From: Ascochyta rabiei
Lineage: Eukaryota > Ascomycota > Dothideomycetes > Pleosporales > Didymellaceae
DNA: 64,000 nucleotides
NCBI RefSeq assembly: GCF_004011695.2
Contig: NC_082426.1
Location: forward strand, 310,001 to 374,000
Reading direction: 5' to 3'
Of the stretch, positions 1 to 11,352 are shown piece by piece. A program made the translations under genes and the position numbers. Within the stretch, counting starts at the first letter, position 1; every line of letters starts with the position of its first letter. The notes beneath the pieces were generated by a model. That model worked only from the letters and a program-made list of their open reading frames with translations, was not told where the DNA came from and did not search any database.

Positions 1-3000
1 TCTGCTCAATAAGACAATGTCCGGCAAGGAGGCAGCGCTCGATATTACGTTACATCAGAATGTGGTCAGGGTCATTCAGAGACTGACTGAGGGGTACCGG
101 GCCTACGACGACATCACCGACACCGTGGTCGGCTTCCTTGCATGTCTTTACATCGGACTACTCCTCGCCAAGAAGGAGCACGAAAGCCAGGAACAGTCAA
201 GAGTTGGAAGGAGCTTGCAGTTTGTCTCTCGTGAGACACCATTCTTCGGACTCCATGACCACGTGTCTTCGATCACAGCAGCCAACTTCCTTCAGGGTGC
301 GGAGAACGCTCTGTCCCAAAGTAATAACACGATTGACCCTCGCTGGCACGCTCTCTATACACTGGCAATTGTCAAGAGTACTGACCCTATTTACTTGTCT
401 GGCCCGGCAGCACGAAACTTGTTGCACGGCATCTTTACCTCCTTTTTTACAGAATATAAGACGAAACTTCTTCAAGACCAGGAGAAGGAAGCACAAGACA
501 AGAGCTTGTACTCTTACCGCGGCATGGAAGAAGAAGAGAACGAAGAGGAGGACCGGACGCTGTTTCCCGACTACGAAGCCGAGCAGGAAGAAGGTCAGGC
601 CGCGGCGCCTCCCACGCAATCCACAGCGCAAGTCACTACACGTGACCATGCGATACGTCTCGCCAACATGCACTTTGAGTTGTTCCTTAAGGGTCGCGAG
701 ACATCCGACTCTGTGAAAACTTTGCTCGAATGGTGCGCATCAGAGATCAATCGTGTCTCCGAAGGCAAGAGCCATGGCACCACACACGAGAACGCTTTAC
801 CTGCGTTGTACCTTGCTCTTGAGAAGAAGGTAGACGCACTCAATGGCTCTGGCACTGGGCCGAGCTACAACTTCTACTTTGATGCAAACCTGCCAGAGGC
901 TAAGCGTCTGATCACATTCGTTCACCGCATTCAGGTGCGTTATCGACAAATTCGGGATGTCTGGCCAGAGCATATGACACTCGCAGATGTTCTGCGTACC
1001 TGCGATGAAGCGCTGGCATTCCGCCACGTCGATCCCGTTGCCAAGTTCATCACCAAGGCAGAGAAACTGCACGCCTACATGTATGAGTGGCAGAGAGTCG
1101 CTAGCAAGCAGTACAGTACCGCTGATCTGTTCGATGATCTGACGAAGCTGCTCGTCAGTTGGAGACAGCTTGAACTTACTACCTGGGCTAGACTGTTCGA
1201 CTTGGAAGTCGAAAAGTGCCGTGACAGCGCCAAGAGCTGGTTCTTTGTTGCTTATGAGACTGTCATTGCAGCATCAGAGAGTGTCGAGGACGATCGGGCT
1301 ATGAAAGCGCACGCCAAGGCACTGCTGAAGACTCTCGAAAGCTTTTTCGAGACCACGACGCTAGGCCAGTTTGAACAGCGCATTAAGCTACTTCAGCAGC
1401 TTCGTCAACATGCCGCGATGCGCATGCAGGACGTCGGCCACTTCGAGATTCTTCATTCTGCGCTTGAGAATTTCATCGCATATTTCTCACGCCTTGAGAA
1501 GCCGGTCCACGAAGCACTTACTAAGGGACGACAGACCCTGGAGAAGGAAGTCAACAATGTTATCAAGCTTGCAAGCTGGAAAGATACGAACATCGAAGCC
1601 CTGAAGCAAAGTGCGAAGACAAGTCATCGTAAGCTCAGCAAGCTTGTAAGGAAGTTCAGAGCGGTGCTCAACAAGCCTGCGTCTAGCGTGATGAGCGCTG
1701 GATTCGCAGATGACGGTTCGCTACAGAGAGATGCCGCTTTGACACTTGTCAGCGCAGCAGTCAACCCCGAAGCACTACAACGCTGCGACAATAGTGTACC
1801 GGATTGGAGTGAGCGTCCAACGCGATTCAAGAACTTGGGCGTTACTGTCAACATGATGCGTAACTTGTCCCTCCCAAGCGAAGACAGCATTGACGGAGCG
1901 GCATATATCGAAGAGCTCATCACTAGCATCACGATGTCAATCGTGGAACTGCAGAAAGCTACCCCCTCCACTCTCACTGAAGACAACAAGGCAAAAGTCC
2001 AGCAGCTAAAGACCCAAAAGCGCAAACTCTACGCCGATACAATGAAGGAGCTGCGACAAATGGGTGTCAAGTCAAATCTGAGTGTGGATACCCTTGTTAA
2101 ACAGGATGAGCTTTCCACAGTTCTGTCGACTCTACCCCTGGTACAAAATGTTGGTGTCGCGTGTGGTCGTGTCGCTGAGGGCCGTCTGCACCAAGCGCTC
2201 AACATCATGCCACAAGTCCGAGCAGTGACGAGAGAACACTCCGGTGATTTGACAAGCAACGACGTCACCAAGAGTATCGGATACATCGAGGGCCTGCTGC
2301 ACATTTCAATCAAGCAGAGGGGAGTCCTAAGCCGCGCAAGTCAAGCTCTCGAAGCTAGCAAAGCACCACTAGCAGTCGTCGCAAACCTTTGGCAGCCCGA
2401 TGATTGCCAGCTTGTCGTCGCTGCGTCACAGCAAGACGAAGCCACTCGCTCTTTGCAGCCAAGCCTAAGGTGGCTTGTTGCTGCGCTTAAGACTGGCGCA
2501 GATGTTGTTGTTGCTCAGGCAAAGCTTGGGAAGACTAATGAGCTTGACGCTCTGCTGAGAGTTATGCAAGAATGGACTGTTAAGTTGCAGGATCTATCTC
2601 ACGCATACGACGGGTTGCCTGCTCTGCCAACCAATATCCGATCGAACGCGTATCAGGAATTTGATGAGTCTGTCAAGGCAGCAATCGCTAACCTTCAGAT
2701 TGCGTTCACGGGATGGAATGACAACAACGAGATGGCACGAACGGTTCTTAAGCATATCGTACCTTTCATCTTCCAATGCCCTGAGGTCACTTCGCAACTC
2801 CCTACGGATGAGCTGCAAATCGCGGTCGAACAACATTCCAAGGACATCTTCGGCGCCCTGGACTTGATTCTAGGGTCTATGCAGGACGTCGAAGCTGCTC
2901 TCAAGGAGCTTCCAGTCACAGTCGAAGACGCTGTATGGCTAGTTAAAGAAGAACAGGTTCTGTCCGCTGCAATCAGCGGTCTCCATTCGACCCAGATTCA

Positions 3001-5890
3001 CGCCGCTCTGAAGACCATAATGGATAAGATGCACTACCTTCACAGCGATACTAGCCTCCAAGGCATCGCCGCCATGTTCGCTGCATTCCAACCTATTCTC
3101 AACCAGTACATTGCCTCGCATCAATACCTCGTCGACCGCTTCGACGCCCTGCATGCATCGACCACGAAGCTGTTGTACCGTCTCTGCAAGTCGTTTATCC
3201 AGGTCGGTACGCAAGGATTCTGTCAGCCTCCCGAAAAGTCATCAGACCAACAGAAGGGCAAGGATGATAAACTCGAAGAAGGTACCGGTCTTGGCGAAGG
3301 AGAAGGTGCTGAAGACATCTCCAAAGACATCGAAGACGACGAAGACCTCGAAGATCTGGCGCAAGAGAAGGGCGAGCGTGAGGGTAGCATAGAAGAACAG
3401 GAAGATGCTGTTGATATGGGTGAGAATGACATGGAAGGCGAGACCGAGGAGGTTGGCGAGAAAGAAGACAAGGGTGATGAGGAGGGCGAGGAAGGCGAAG
3501 ACGATGTGCAGAGTGAAGTTGGCAGTGTTGATGATCTTGGGCCGAGTGCTGTCGATGAAAAGATGTGGGACGATGGTGGCAAAGACGACGATGCGAAGGA
3601 CAAGGAAGGGAAGGAAGATGTCGGAACTGAAGACCAGGAGGAGCAGGTCGCTAACGAGCAGAAAGAGAAGGAGAAAGAACAGGTTGGTGAAGAGGGCAAA
3701 GAAGAAGAGAAAAAGGAAGGACAGGAAGGCGAGGAAGACGAAGAGATGGAGGGGGAAGACCAAGAGGAGAACGTTGGTGCGGGTGAGACCGAGCAGATGG
3801 ATCCGCATGCGAAGGAAGAAGAGACTCTGGATTTGCCTGAAGACCTCAACATTGACGGCCAGGACGACGATGGCAAAGAAGACGATGATCTTGGCGATAT
3901 GGATATGGGTGATGATCTCAATGAAGACGAGATGGATCCCGAGACCGAGGCAGGTGCCGAGCCGGACACTGTTGATGAAGAGATCGGACCCGAGGAGGAA
4001 GGTGAGGAAGACAAGGACACCACGGGTCATGTTGAGGATGAAGAGCAACCAGCAGAAGATGAAGAGCAGGAAGGTGATGAGCCCATGGACGACGATGCTG
4101 TTCCGCTTCCGGATGAGAACATGCCTGACGACGAACCTCGCGAGCAAAAGGATACTGATCAGACAGACCCTAATGCGGAAGCTGGAGCTGGCACTGAAGC
4201 CAACGAGGAAGCACATCAGAACAAGAACGAGCAAGCTTCCGCTAGCGCTGCCAACCGCGACGAAGGTGAAGAAGGCGATGGGACCGAGCAACAGCAAGAG
4301 ACGGCCGCTGAAGACGGCACACTAGGCCAAACGACCAAACCTGACGCCGGTGGTCGTGGTGAAGAGCCTGAGGAGTCACGGAAAACAGAATCTTTCAAAA
4401 AGCTGGGCGACGTGCTAGAGAAGTGGTACAATCAGCAGAAGCAGATTTCCGAAGCGCGAGAGAAGGATGAAACGCAGATTCAGCAGATTGACAAGGAGAT
4501 CGACATGGCTGATGCAGACTTTGAGCACCTCCAGGACGAAGATACCCAGGCCGATACGCAAGCACTGGGCACCGCGACTGAGGAGCAAGCTAAGGCTCTG
4601 GATCACGACATGGCTATGCCTATGAACGAGAAGGACGAAGAAGAGAAGATGCCTGCTCGACCCGAGGACAACGATCAAGATATGGCAGACCCACAGGACA
4701 TCGAGATGGAAGACCCAGAAAGCAAGTCAGAGCTCGAAGAAGAGCAACAACCTCAGCCTGGCGCTACAGACGGTCAGCCTCAAGCTTTCATTGGCGACCA
4801 AAAACCCTTCTCCCACCAAGACGACGAGGACATGGCTGACGCAGTCCCTCTCGATGAGGACATCTCCGATTCTGAATCAGTCAACGAAGTGGACCATCAG
4901 CTCGAGACGACACATCTCGACGCAACTCCCATGGATTCCACCACCGCGCGCTCGCTCTGGCTTGCTCACGAATCGGCAACTCACTCCCTCTCCCAACAAC
5001 TCACTGAGTCTCTCCGTTTGATCCTCGCCCCAACCCTTGCAACTAAACTTCGTGGCGACTTCCGCACAGGAAAGCGCCTAAACCTCAAGCGCATCATTCC
5101 CTACATTGCATCCGGATACAAACGTGACAAGATCTGGCTCCGTCGCTCTCAGCCAAGCAAGAGGAGCTACCAGGTCATGATCGCACTGGATGATAGTAGG
5201 AGTATGGCGGATAGTGGCGCTTCCAACCTCGCGCTTAAGACTCTGACACTGGTCACAAGATCGCTGGCCATGTTGGAAGTGGGCGAAGTCTCTGTGGTTG
5301 GATTTGGAGACTCTGTTAATGTTGCGCATGATTTCGACAAGCCTTTCACATCTGAAGCCGGTGTGCGCGTATTCGAGCAATTTGGCTTCGATGCCGCGAA
5401 AACCAACGTCCGCGGCCTTGTCGAAAGATCACTGGACCTTTTTGCTGAGGCTAGAAGACAAGGAAGTTCAAGCGCGGGCGAGGATCTGTGGCAGTTGATG
5501 CTCGTTGTCAGCGACGGTATCTGCGACTCGCACGCCGAGATCCAGAGACTGGTGCGCAAAGCACAAGAAGAACGCGTCATGATTGTCTTCATCATCATTG
5601 ATGCGACTGCCACTGCACCATTCGCTGCCCCGGTACCAAAGCCCACCGAGAATCCCGCGGCTCAGCCTGACGCAGGCGCCGTCACGACGAAGAAGGAACA
5701 GGATAAGACGAGCATTCTCGATTTGCAGTCTGTGGAAATCACGCCTGAAGGCAAGGTGGTGAGGTGGAAATACATGGAGCGCTTCCCATTCAGGTACTAC
5801 TTGGTAGTTCGCGACGTGAGGGAATTACCGGGTGTGCTGGCAGGTGCGCTGAGGCAGTGGTTCGGCGAGGTCGCAGGTAGCGCTTCGTAA
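1..5890 (+). CDS. MDN1: Midasin (Rea1) dynein-like AAA ATPase, C-terminal part, 5'-truncated by window edge
   Basis: This is the last ~1,960 residues of midasin, the giant ATPase that strips assembly factors such as Rsa4 and Ytm1 from pre-60S ribosomes in nucleolus and nucleoplasm. The frame is open to the first base, so the Met at 17 is not the start; the family is about 4,900 residues and the hexameric AAA ring lies upstream. Visible here, numbered from that Met, are a helical linker (about 1-1070), a very acidic Asp/Glu-rich tract (about 1075-1630), and a C-terminal VWA/MIDAS domain. The metal-site DxSxS is in 'ALDDSRSM' near residue 1726, followed by a conserved Thr ('AKTNVRG') and 'VVSDG'. 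The stop is at 5888-5890. The acidic tract creates long meaningless ORFs in other frames. The identification is secure. Confidence 0.95.
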   Translation, partial: LLNKTMSGKEAALDITLHQNVVRVIQRLTEGYRAYDDITDTVVGFLACLYIGLLLAKKEHESQEQSRVGRSLQFVSRETPFFGLHDHVSSITAANFLQGAENALSQSNNTIDPRWHALYTLAIVKSTDPIYLSGPAARNLLHGIFTSFFTEYKTKLLQDQEKEAQDKSLYSYRGMEEEENEEEDRTLFPDYEAEQEEGQAAAPPTQSTAQVTTRDHAIRLANMHFELFLKGRETSDSVKTLLEWCASEINRVSEGKSHGTTHENALPALYLALEKKVDALNGSGTGPSYNFYFDANLPEAKRLITFVHRIQVRYRQIRDVWPEHMTLADVLRTCDEALAFRHVDPVAKFITKAEKLHAYMYEWQRVASKQYSTADLFDDLTKLLVSWRQLELTTWARLFDLEVEKCRDSAKSWFFVAYETVIAASESVEDDRAMKAHAKALLKTLESFFETTTLGQFEQRIKLLQQLRQHAAMRMQDVGHFEILHSALENFIAYFSRLEKPVHEALTKGRQTLEKEVNNVIKLASWKDTNIEALKQSAKTSHRKLSKLVRKFRAVLNKPASSVMSAGFADDGSLQRDAALTLVSAAVNPEALQRCDNSVPDWSERPTRFKNLGVTVNMMRNLSLPSEDSIDGAAYIEELITSITMSIVELQKATPSTLTEDNKAKVQQLKTQKRKLYADTMKELRQMGVKSNLSVDTLVKQDELSTVLSTLPLVQNVGVACGRVAEGRLHQALNIMPQVRAVTREHSGDLTSNDVTKSIGYIEGLLHISIKQRGVLSRASQALEASKAPLAVVANLWQPDDCQLVVAASQQDEATRSLQPSLRWLVAALKTGADVVVAQAKLGKTNELDALLRVMQEWTVKLQDLSHAYDGLPALPTNIRSNAYQEFDESVKAAIANLQIAFTGWNDNNEMARTVLKHIVPFIFQCPEVTSQLPTDELQIAVEQHSKDIFGALDLILGSMQDVEAALKELPVTVEDAVWLVKEEQVLSAAISGLHSTQIHAALKTIMDKMHYLHSDTSLQGIAAMFAAFQPILNQYIASHQYLVDRFDALHASTTKLLYRLCKSFIQVGTQGFCQPPEKSSDQQKGKDDKLEEGTGLGEGEGAEDISKDIEDDEDLEDLAQEKGEREGSIEEQEDAVDMGENDMEGETEEVGEKEDKGDEEGEEGEDDVQSEVGSVDDLGPSAVDEKMWDDGGKDDDAKDKEGKEDVGTEDQEEQVANEQKEKEKEQVGEEGKEEEKKEGQEGEEDEEMEGEDQEENVGAGETEQMDPHAKEEETLDLPEDLNIDGQDDDGKEDDDLGDMDMGDDLNEDEMDPETEAGAEPDTVDEEIGPEEEGEEDKDTTGHVEDEEQPAEDEEQEGDEPMDDDAVPLPDENMPDDEPREQKDTDQTDPNAEAGAGTEANEEAHQNKNEQASASAANRDEGEEGDGTEQQQETAAEDGTLGQTTKPDAGGRGEEPEESRKTESFKKLGDVLEKWYNQQKQISEAREKDETQIQQIDKEIDMADADFEHLQDEDTQADTQALGTATEEQAKALDHDMAMPMNEKDEEEKMPARPEDNDQDMADPQDIEMEDPESKSELEEEQQPQPGATDGQPQAFIGDQKPFSHQDDEDMADAVPLDEDISDSESVNEVDHQLETTHLDATPMDSTTARSLWLAHESATHSLSQQLTESLRLILAPTLATKLRGDFRTGKRLNLKRIIPYIASGYKRDKIWLRRSQPSKRSYQVMIALDDSRSMADSGASNLALKTLTLVTRSLAMLEVGEVSVVGFGDSVNVAHDFDKPFTSEAGVRVFEQFGFDAAKTNVRGLVERSLDLFAEARRQGSSSAGEDLWQLMLVVSDGICDSHAEIQRLVRKAQEERVMIVFIIIDATATAPFAAPVPKPTENPAAQPDAGAVTTKKEQDKTSILDLQSVEITPEGKVVRWKYMERFPFRYYLVVRDVRELPGVLAGALRQWFGEVAGSAS

Positions 5891-6883
5891 GTGATTGCAT
5901 AAGTGGCGTCTTGCGTAGCGAATTCCGTAGCATTTCTGGAGGTCAGATAAAACCATAGCATTCACAGGCGTTTGTGGTAATAGCATTTTTTATACAGGGG
6001 TGGCGCATACGACTAATCTGTGTATAATAAGGTGCCTTACATGCGTCTGCCCTGCGCGGGTTGACAGGAATCGCTGCCCGCCCCGCTTTCGCGTCCAACG
6101 TCATCAGCAGCCGTAACCCTGTAATATCGAGCATTTGTACAAGGGGGGTGCCTGAACGGAGTAGAAACACAATTTGCTACAGCTGGGGTGTTTTTCTTGT
6201 GAAAGACCACGAGATGCTCAGTGCAAGCTGCTTGTAATTCTACTCTGTCCCTGAGGAGTACGGTTGGTTTTCAGGATACTGAACAGGCATTTCTTAGTGC
6301 TACGTAAAGCTAAGAATTTCTCCTCCTATCTAGGTATTAGATACAACTCTAATATTCTCGTTACTTAGAGAATACTTCTTCGTTTTTAGCACTTAATAGG
6401 TACCTTTCTACACTCTAGCTACTAATACTAAAGCTTTAGAAATGCTAGATTTACGCTATTTAGCTAAAGTTTACCTGTATACAGATTAGACTAGCACACA
6501 CCGAGGTAAGAAGGTAGGTGCAGCAGAAGAGAGAGGTATATAGAGACAGGGGTATGTAGACAGAGGTAGAGATAGTGTAGAAGTTGCTCTATACTTATCC
6601 AAAATAGGCCAGATTTTGGTATACATTTTAGCTAATCAGAAGATGTATAGGTTTAGCGCAACGAGTTGAAATTCAACGTAACTAGTACCAGGCGTTTAGT
6701 GCTCTGCAAACCAGAATTTGGTTTACTACACACTAAACTGTTTGGTGCACTGAGAACCGACCGTACGCCACAGGGACATTCAGGCACCTTCCTTGTATCA
6801 CGCTACTCAGAGCAACTGTATCATGGGTGATTGACGATATTTATTCCGCTGTATCAACTAAAGACAACTAGTTCTATCCATGT
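5891..6883. other. Intergenic, with an AT-rich decayed patch
   Basis: No gene is supported. About 6290-6650 is AT-rich and full of TAG/CTA triplets, like the RIP-mutated sequence at 14-21 kb, so it is probably a short relic of a repeat. The rest is ordinary spacer between convergent genes. Confidence 0.5.
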
Positions 6884-7254
6884 CTAGTTCGCCAACGAAC
6901 CTCCCGCACCACCGAGCCTATTGCAGTAGTCCTTCATCTCACTACCTCCAATGTGCCATCCGCCAGAGTGACAGAGGTTCAGGTTGCCAATCACTTTCTG
7001 TTTAAAGTTTAAATTCCAATCGGTACATGTTCATACACATGGGTGCTTACCATTTGGCAGTCTGGACACGAATCCCACTGCTTGTTGCCAGTGTTTCGTG
7101 CTTTGTAGCTTTCGCACGCTTTCTTCGTTGCAGCTGCGTTGTAGACGGATGCACCGCCCTTGGTGTCGATGCAAATAGCAGCGGAGTGGAGATCTGCAGC
7201 CACAAAGGGTGCGAGCAGGGTCGCGAGAAAAAGGACAGTAGATGTGGAACGCAT
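6884..7254 (-). CDS. Small secreted cysteine-rich protein (effector-like), two exons
   Basis: The model is exon 1 at 7254-7051 and exon 2 at 6997-6884, with a 53-bp intron (GTAAGC donor, AAACAG acceptor, phase 0), giving 105 residues. The protein starts with a clear signal peptide ('MRSTSTVLFLATLLAPFVAA') and the mature part has six cysteines, including a CPDC pair at the end of exon 1 and two more in exon 2. Without splicing the frame would end in an unrelated 13-residue tail; splicing adds a Gly-rich tail containing 'CHSGGWHIGG'. Small size, secretion, even cysteine count and position in a gene-poor, transposon-rich stretch fit the class of fungal effector candidates, but no named family is recognised and no activity is claimed. 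ATG and splice sites are consistent; expression is unknown. Confidence 0.7.
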
Positions 7255-8113
7255 TCTGAATATATATAAAAAGAGTGTGGATGCCTGCGGCGAACGAATG
7301 TAGAATTGTTGGTTAAACGAATGTAAAGACTGAATGTCCGAGATGTGCTGATGGACGCTTTTGCCAGGTTTGCGCTGGATACTTATCCTCCCAACTCTAC
7401 AAAGGCCAGCATCGACATTCTTTCTCTATTAGTCGTCGCCAAGCTGACATAGCAGATTGGAAGATTAGAGCGGCGTCAGCGGTGCAATGGTGGCGCAATC
7501 ATGGGGCTTGAAACGAGAGCCTCGTTGCACAATGAAACGTGCGAGCGGCTCGAACTGGTGTTATTTCGGCTGTTCATGTGCTACCACGAGATCGTCAGCC
7601 CTGAGAAACACTTGTGTGAGAGCTGTCAGGCCGGATCGGGAAGTAGATCTCCAACACACGTTACCCCAGGTGAAACGTCATGAGATTCGGTCCGATCGTT
7701 CTATTTCTGCTGGGCCAATGACAAGCTGTACCTGAAATCATGCGTGGATTATGCATGAAAACGGGGGAGCTTCAGCCTCGACCCAGATTTGGGTGGCGAA
7801 TTAGAAATTGAGTAGATGATCAGTCAAGTACGCATTCTAGCCTCAAGGGTCTTTTCTGGGTCACTCCTTCGGATCAAACACTGCTCGGACCGATGGCATT
7901 CCTCAACTCCACATGAGGTACTGACAAGCACTGACCCTCTCATGTAGTTTTGTCCGGCTTGTCTTGCGTGAGGACCGAAGGGTGACCGCAGAGAAATAGT
8001 TTGTATAAGTACAGTATTCGCTTCATCAAGTTTGATATCACTCCTCTAGACTCAGTCCTTCATTCCACAATACATTCGCTTCCTCTGTCTTTTGACTCAG
8101 TCACTCCTTCAAC
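7255..8113. other. Divergent intergenic region between two secreted-protein genes
   Basis: This 859-bp spacer separates two divergently transcribed genes for secreted proteins. A TATA-like TATAAGT sits at 8004-8010, about 105 bp before the ATG at 8114, followed by a pyrimidine-rich leader typical of fungal promoters. Small ORFs inside lack coding character. Confidence 0.45.
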
Positions 8114-8897
8114 ATGCATTTCTCCCAAATCCTCGCCCTCGCTTCAAGCGCTGCTCTAGTCGCAGCAGCGCCAGCTCCCATTCCAGTTGGCGTCGACGAC
8201 GTCATCCTCTACGGCAAAGGTGGCCGCTACACCATGATGAAGCGCTCTGACTTCGATGAGGTTGACATGCTCCGCAAGTCTGGCGTTGCTCCCCCCAAGC
8301 CTGGCTACCTTGACGACACTCTCATCACCCTCACAGGCGACGAGATTGTCAAGTCCAATGCAACTGTTCAGAAACGTGGTACCCTGCTCATCGTCCCCAA
8401 CCCTCACTCTCGCTTTCTAGGCTGGGACGTCCAGACTAGCGCGGTCGTAAAGGGTACGTTATCATGCTCAAGGTGACGAGCAAGACACTGATAGAACTTC
8501 AGGTGCCCCAACCACAATCACCATCTCCACAGGCTACAGCGTCACAAACTCCATCTCCGTCGGCTCGAGCGCATCTTTCAGTTTCCTGAAGGGTTTCCTC
8601 AGCGCCACCGTGAACATCGACTACAGTAAATCATGGCAGACCACTCAGACTCAGCAATTCAACGCCGAGGTGCCCGCGGGCAAGTACGGCGCTTTCGTAA
8701 CCAACGCATGGACAAACCGCGAGAGCGGCAACATCTGGGAGGGAACGATTGGCGGGGCCGGACGCTTGACCTACTACCAGGCGGATTCGTTTGAGAACAA
8801 GCGCTATGGAGATCTGGGCTGGGTTGATGGTGTTATCACGCTTTGCACGGGCGTTACCTTTCCCCTCAGGAGGTGTATTGGTCAAGGTACCTTATAA
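8114..8897 (+). CDS. Secreted protein, possibly CELP0028-effector-like, two exons
   Basis: Exon 1 is 8114-8453 and exon 2 is 8503-8897, with a 49-bp intron (GTACGT donor, CTTCAG acceptor, phase 1), giving 244 residues. The N-terminus is a typical signal peptide (Met-His-Phe-Ser, hydrophobic core, Ala-Ala-Ala-Pro-Ala-Pro cleavage region). A short pro-like segment ends in Lys-Arg ('ATVQKR', about 88), which could be a Kex2 site. The mature part is rich in Thr, Ser and Gly and beta-prone ('TISTGYSVTNSISVGSS', 'WTNRESGNIWEG'), with few cysteines. It resembles fungal secreted proteins annotated as CELP0028-effector-like; that name is from memory and uncertain. A TATA-like box lies at 8004. It is divergent from the small Cys-rich secreted gene. 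Confidence 0.75.
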
Positions 8898-9484
8898 GCT
8901 GTGGAAGATAGTCGAGGAATTTGTTTGTGTAAGGAGAAGTTTAGCTAAGACGAATGAGCGGGATGGATGCGCGTATATGCAGTTCAAAATCACTTTTACT
9001 ACAGCGAAAAACCTATTGCGAAAAGCATCGTGGTATACAAATATGAGAATGACTTAACTCCCAAAGCGTCTATGGTGCATATTGCCGAATAACCATAAGG
9101 ACAGGGGTGCAGTTGTATCGGATCGTTAAAGAACAAATTTGATCTGGAACATAGCTTTAGTGGATCGGAAATAGTGTATTGCAGATCTGGACAAGCAAAA
9201 AAATCGAACACGAAGGACAGCGCCATAGCATTTTGGACAGAGTGTAACGCCATCTTAGTCGCTCAGCAATATTCACTAACGAATGTTCCCTGTAAGACTT
9301 GGTCTTCCTGTGTCACAATGAACATGGGAGAGAATGTAATATTGCGCCATGCAAAACCATCAGTAGACGTCCGAGAGATCAAAACGTATAATCAGCATAA
9401 GACATGGACATAGCAGAGTTGTAGCCTTCCATCGAGAATGACCGTGAACAAGACCAATAATGTGCATGTTGTGACGCCACCCTG
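8898..9484. other. Intergenic, nothing recognised
   Basis: Downstream flank of the secreted-protein gene. Short ORFs on both strands show no domain, signal peptide or splice-consistent continuation. Confidence 0.4.
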
Positions 9485-9838
9485 TCATTGGAATCGAAGG
9501 GGTTTCTGCTCCTCAAGCCACTTCATTTGCCCCCACTCCCCAGACACGATGGCTCTCAGTGGCAACTCAACGTCCAGGCTATCTGCAGCATATTGTACGG
9601 CCATAGCTCTAGCCATTTCATGCACGGCATGTGCTGTAAGGTCAGGCTGGGCGTTATGTTCGGCTGGTGCGGTCGATGTGAGCTGACGGGTACTCGCGAT
9701 GTGCTTGGTGTTTGTCGTAACTGCCACAGCGGTGGCATGCTGCGGAGAGAGCGTAAGGGATGTAGTTGTTGCAGCATACTTTGTATTGAAATTGGGTCCC
9801 GCTGCTTGAGCATTCTCTGAAAATGCGGTGGTATGCAT
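9485..9838 (-). CDS. Hypothetical protein (doubtful)
   Basis: An open frame of 117 codons from an ATG at 9838 (a longer frame to 9922 starts only with TTG). The C-terminal half ('AVHEMARAMAVQYAADSLDV', then an acidic/aromatic end) has protein-like composition, while the N-terminal half is Thr/Ala-rich. No signal peptide, membrane segment or known domain is visible, and overlapping ORFs exist on the other strand. It may be a small orphan gene, one exon of a larger one, or noise. Confidence 0.3.
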   Translation of the reverse strand: MHTTAFSENAQAAGPNFNTKYAATTTSLTLSPQHATAVAVTTNTKHIASTRQLTSTAPAEHNAQPDLTAHAVHEMARAMAVQYAADSLDVELPLRAIVSGEWGQMKWLEEQKPLRFQ

Positions 9839-11352
9839 ATGTGACAGTTTAGGCCTTGGTTTGTTAGATGTTGATCTGCACAAAAGCTCTTTTGTTGAAA
9901 AACAAGACGTCGACCGGACCAACTAGTGATGAAGTGACTTAAAAGTTATGGGCCGAAGATCCACCCGTATGAAGCGCAATGGCGAAATAGAAGCGAGTGT
10001 ACAGAAGGAAATGTATAGGAATTGCAAAGGCAGAAGCATAGACAATATGGCTATGCTTGACAACCTTATGGGCTTGGAAAGACCTTTATACATGACCTAT
10101 GGCTAAAGTCCTCCAGATTGTCGGCATCTGACCCATGAAGATCCGTGCAGCTTGCGCGATACATGCCAACCAAACAAGCAGGACTTAAAAGCGCCTAGAA
10201 AGTTAGCAGAAGATAGGATGGTGAGCAGAGAAGACTCTGTCGTGAATGAGCTGGGGACAGTAAAGTTGATCGCTGACCGGAAAGGCTAAGTATTGATTCG
10301 CTGGGATGAAAGTCTAAAGAGTCAGTCAGGAAGCCAATTAGCATTGACCATAGCTTACACCACCAAACACGGATTGGCCCAAAATCACTGCACCTTCTTC
10401 TCTTGTTCCCACACGTGGACGCAGACAATAGCTGAAGGTCCCATCCCAATACCTTCTTGGATGACAGCTATGAGATATCCGGGTTCTTCCACGCTACCAA
10501 CGGTACTTCTTGTTTTGAAGAAATAAAGATCGCACTCTTTCTCCAAAGCAGCATATCTTGAGGCAGCTCGGTCAGAATTGTGGACATTGTTCAACTTGCG
10601 GTCTCGCTCCTTGCAGAGGTCAGACGTGCCGTGTATGCTTTGGTTTCTCCTCTCGATATGTTCAATTCTTCATCTCCTTAATTGGAAGTCATTACGAAAA
10701 CTTTGCTTCTACGATCTTCCCACGATCTGAGGGGGTTCAGTCCAAGAGCCTGGCTTTGGTGAACGCACGTGACTTACCAGCACAAAGCCCAATGCAACAT
10801 AGCTTCGAAGACGTTGATAAGAAGAGATATGCTGCGATAAGAGTGATGAATTGCATCTGTAGGTATTGCATTGTCAGTCTGTTTTATTCTAAAAGGTCGG
10901 TTGAATCGGTTCATCGACCTAGGACTCTTGCTGAGCCATCCGGGGTGCTCAGCAAGTTTTTGCATCAGCCTAGTAACCAACGAGGATCAATCAGGTAACA
11001 CAACGGATCTGATCGAAGCAACAAAAAATTCCGTTCAGGATCTACGGCAAATACGCCAACGTTGGTACATTCGTACATGTTGATGAGTGTCCTGATGCCT
11101 GTAACGCGACGCGTTGATCAAGCTACTCACTAGCGTCGGCTTTTTCTCTGGGTTTTCGACTGTTCGGATTTGTCGTCCCGGGACCACCTGCATTAGTGCA
11201 TGCAAGGTCACGTATCTTACAAAGCGCGATGAGTTGATGTAGTCCGACCGGGAGATATCTCGCAAGAATAGAAAGCTTTTATCGAAGTCACTTACTTCAT
11301 CAACCGACTCGACAGTACACTGTTCAGACATACCTAGGTAATTCCGGGCAAC
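9839..11352. other. Gene-poor stretch with a possible gene fragment at 10385-10672 (-)
   Basis: No complete gene is supported in these 1.5 kb. On the minus strand, 10672-10385 is an uninterrupted ~95-codon frame with protein-like composition ('DRAASRYAALEKECDLYFF', then 'EEPGYLIAVIQEGIGMGP'), bounded upstream by a stop and without a good start codon. It looks like an exon or remnant of an unrecognised gene. The remaining ORFs look random. Confidence 0.35.

Noticed and set aside
3223..4325. Three long overlapping ORFs (266, 351 and 306 codons) in other frames of the midasin region
   Set aside because: They are shadows of the GAA/GAC-rich Asp/Glu tract; their translations are low-complexity Ser, Leu/Val or Arg/Lys runs with no domain.
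5943..6170. 75-codon minus-strand ORF after midasin
   Set aside because: Random composition next to an AT-rich decayed patch.
10558..10998. 146-codon plus-strand ORF
   Set aside because: Begins with a TTG, has no recognisable features, and overlaps a more protein-like frame on the other strand.
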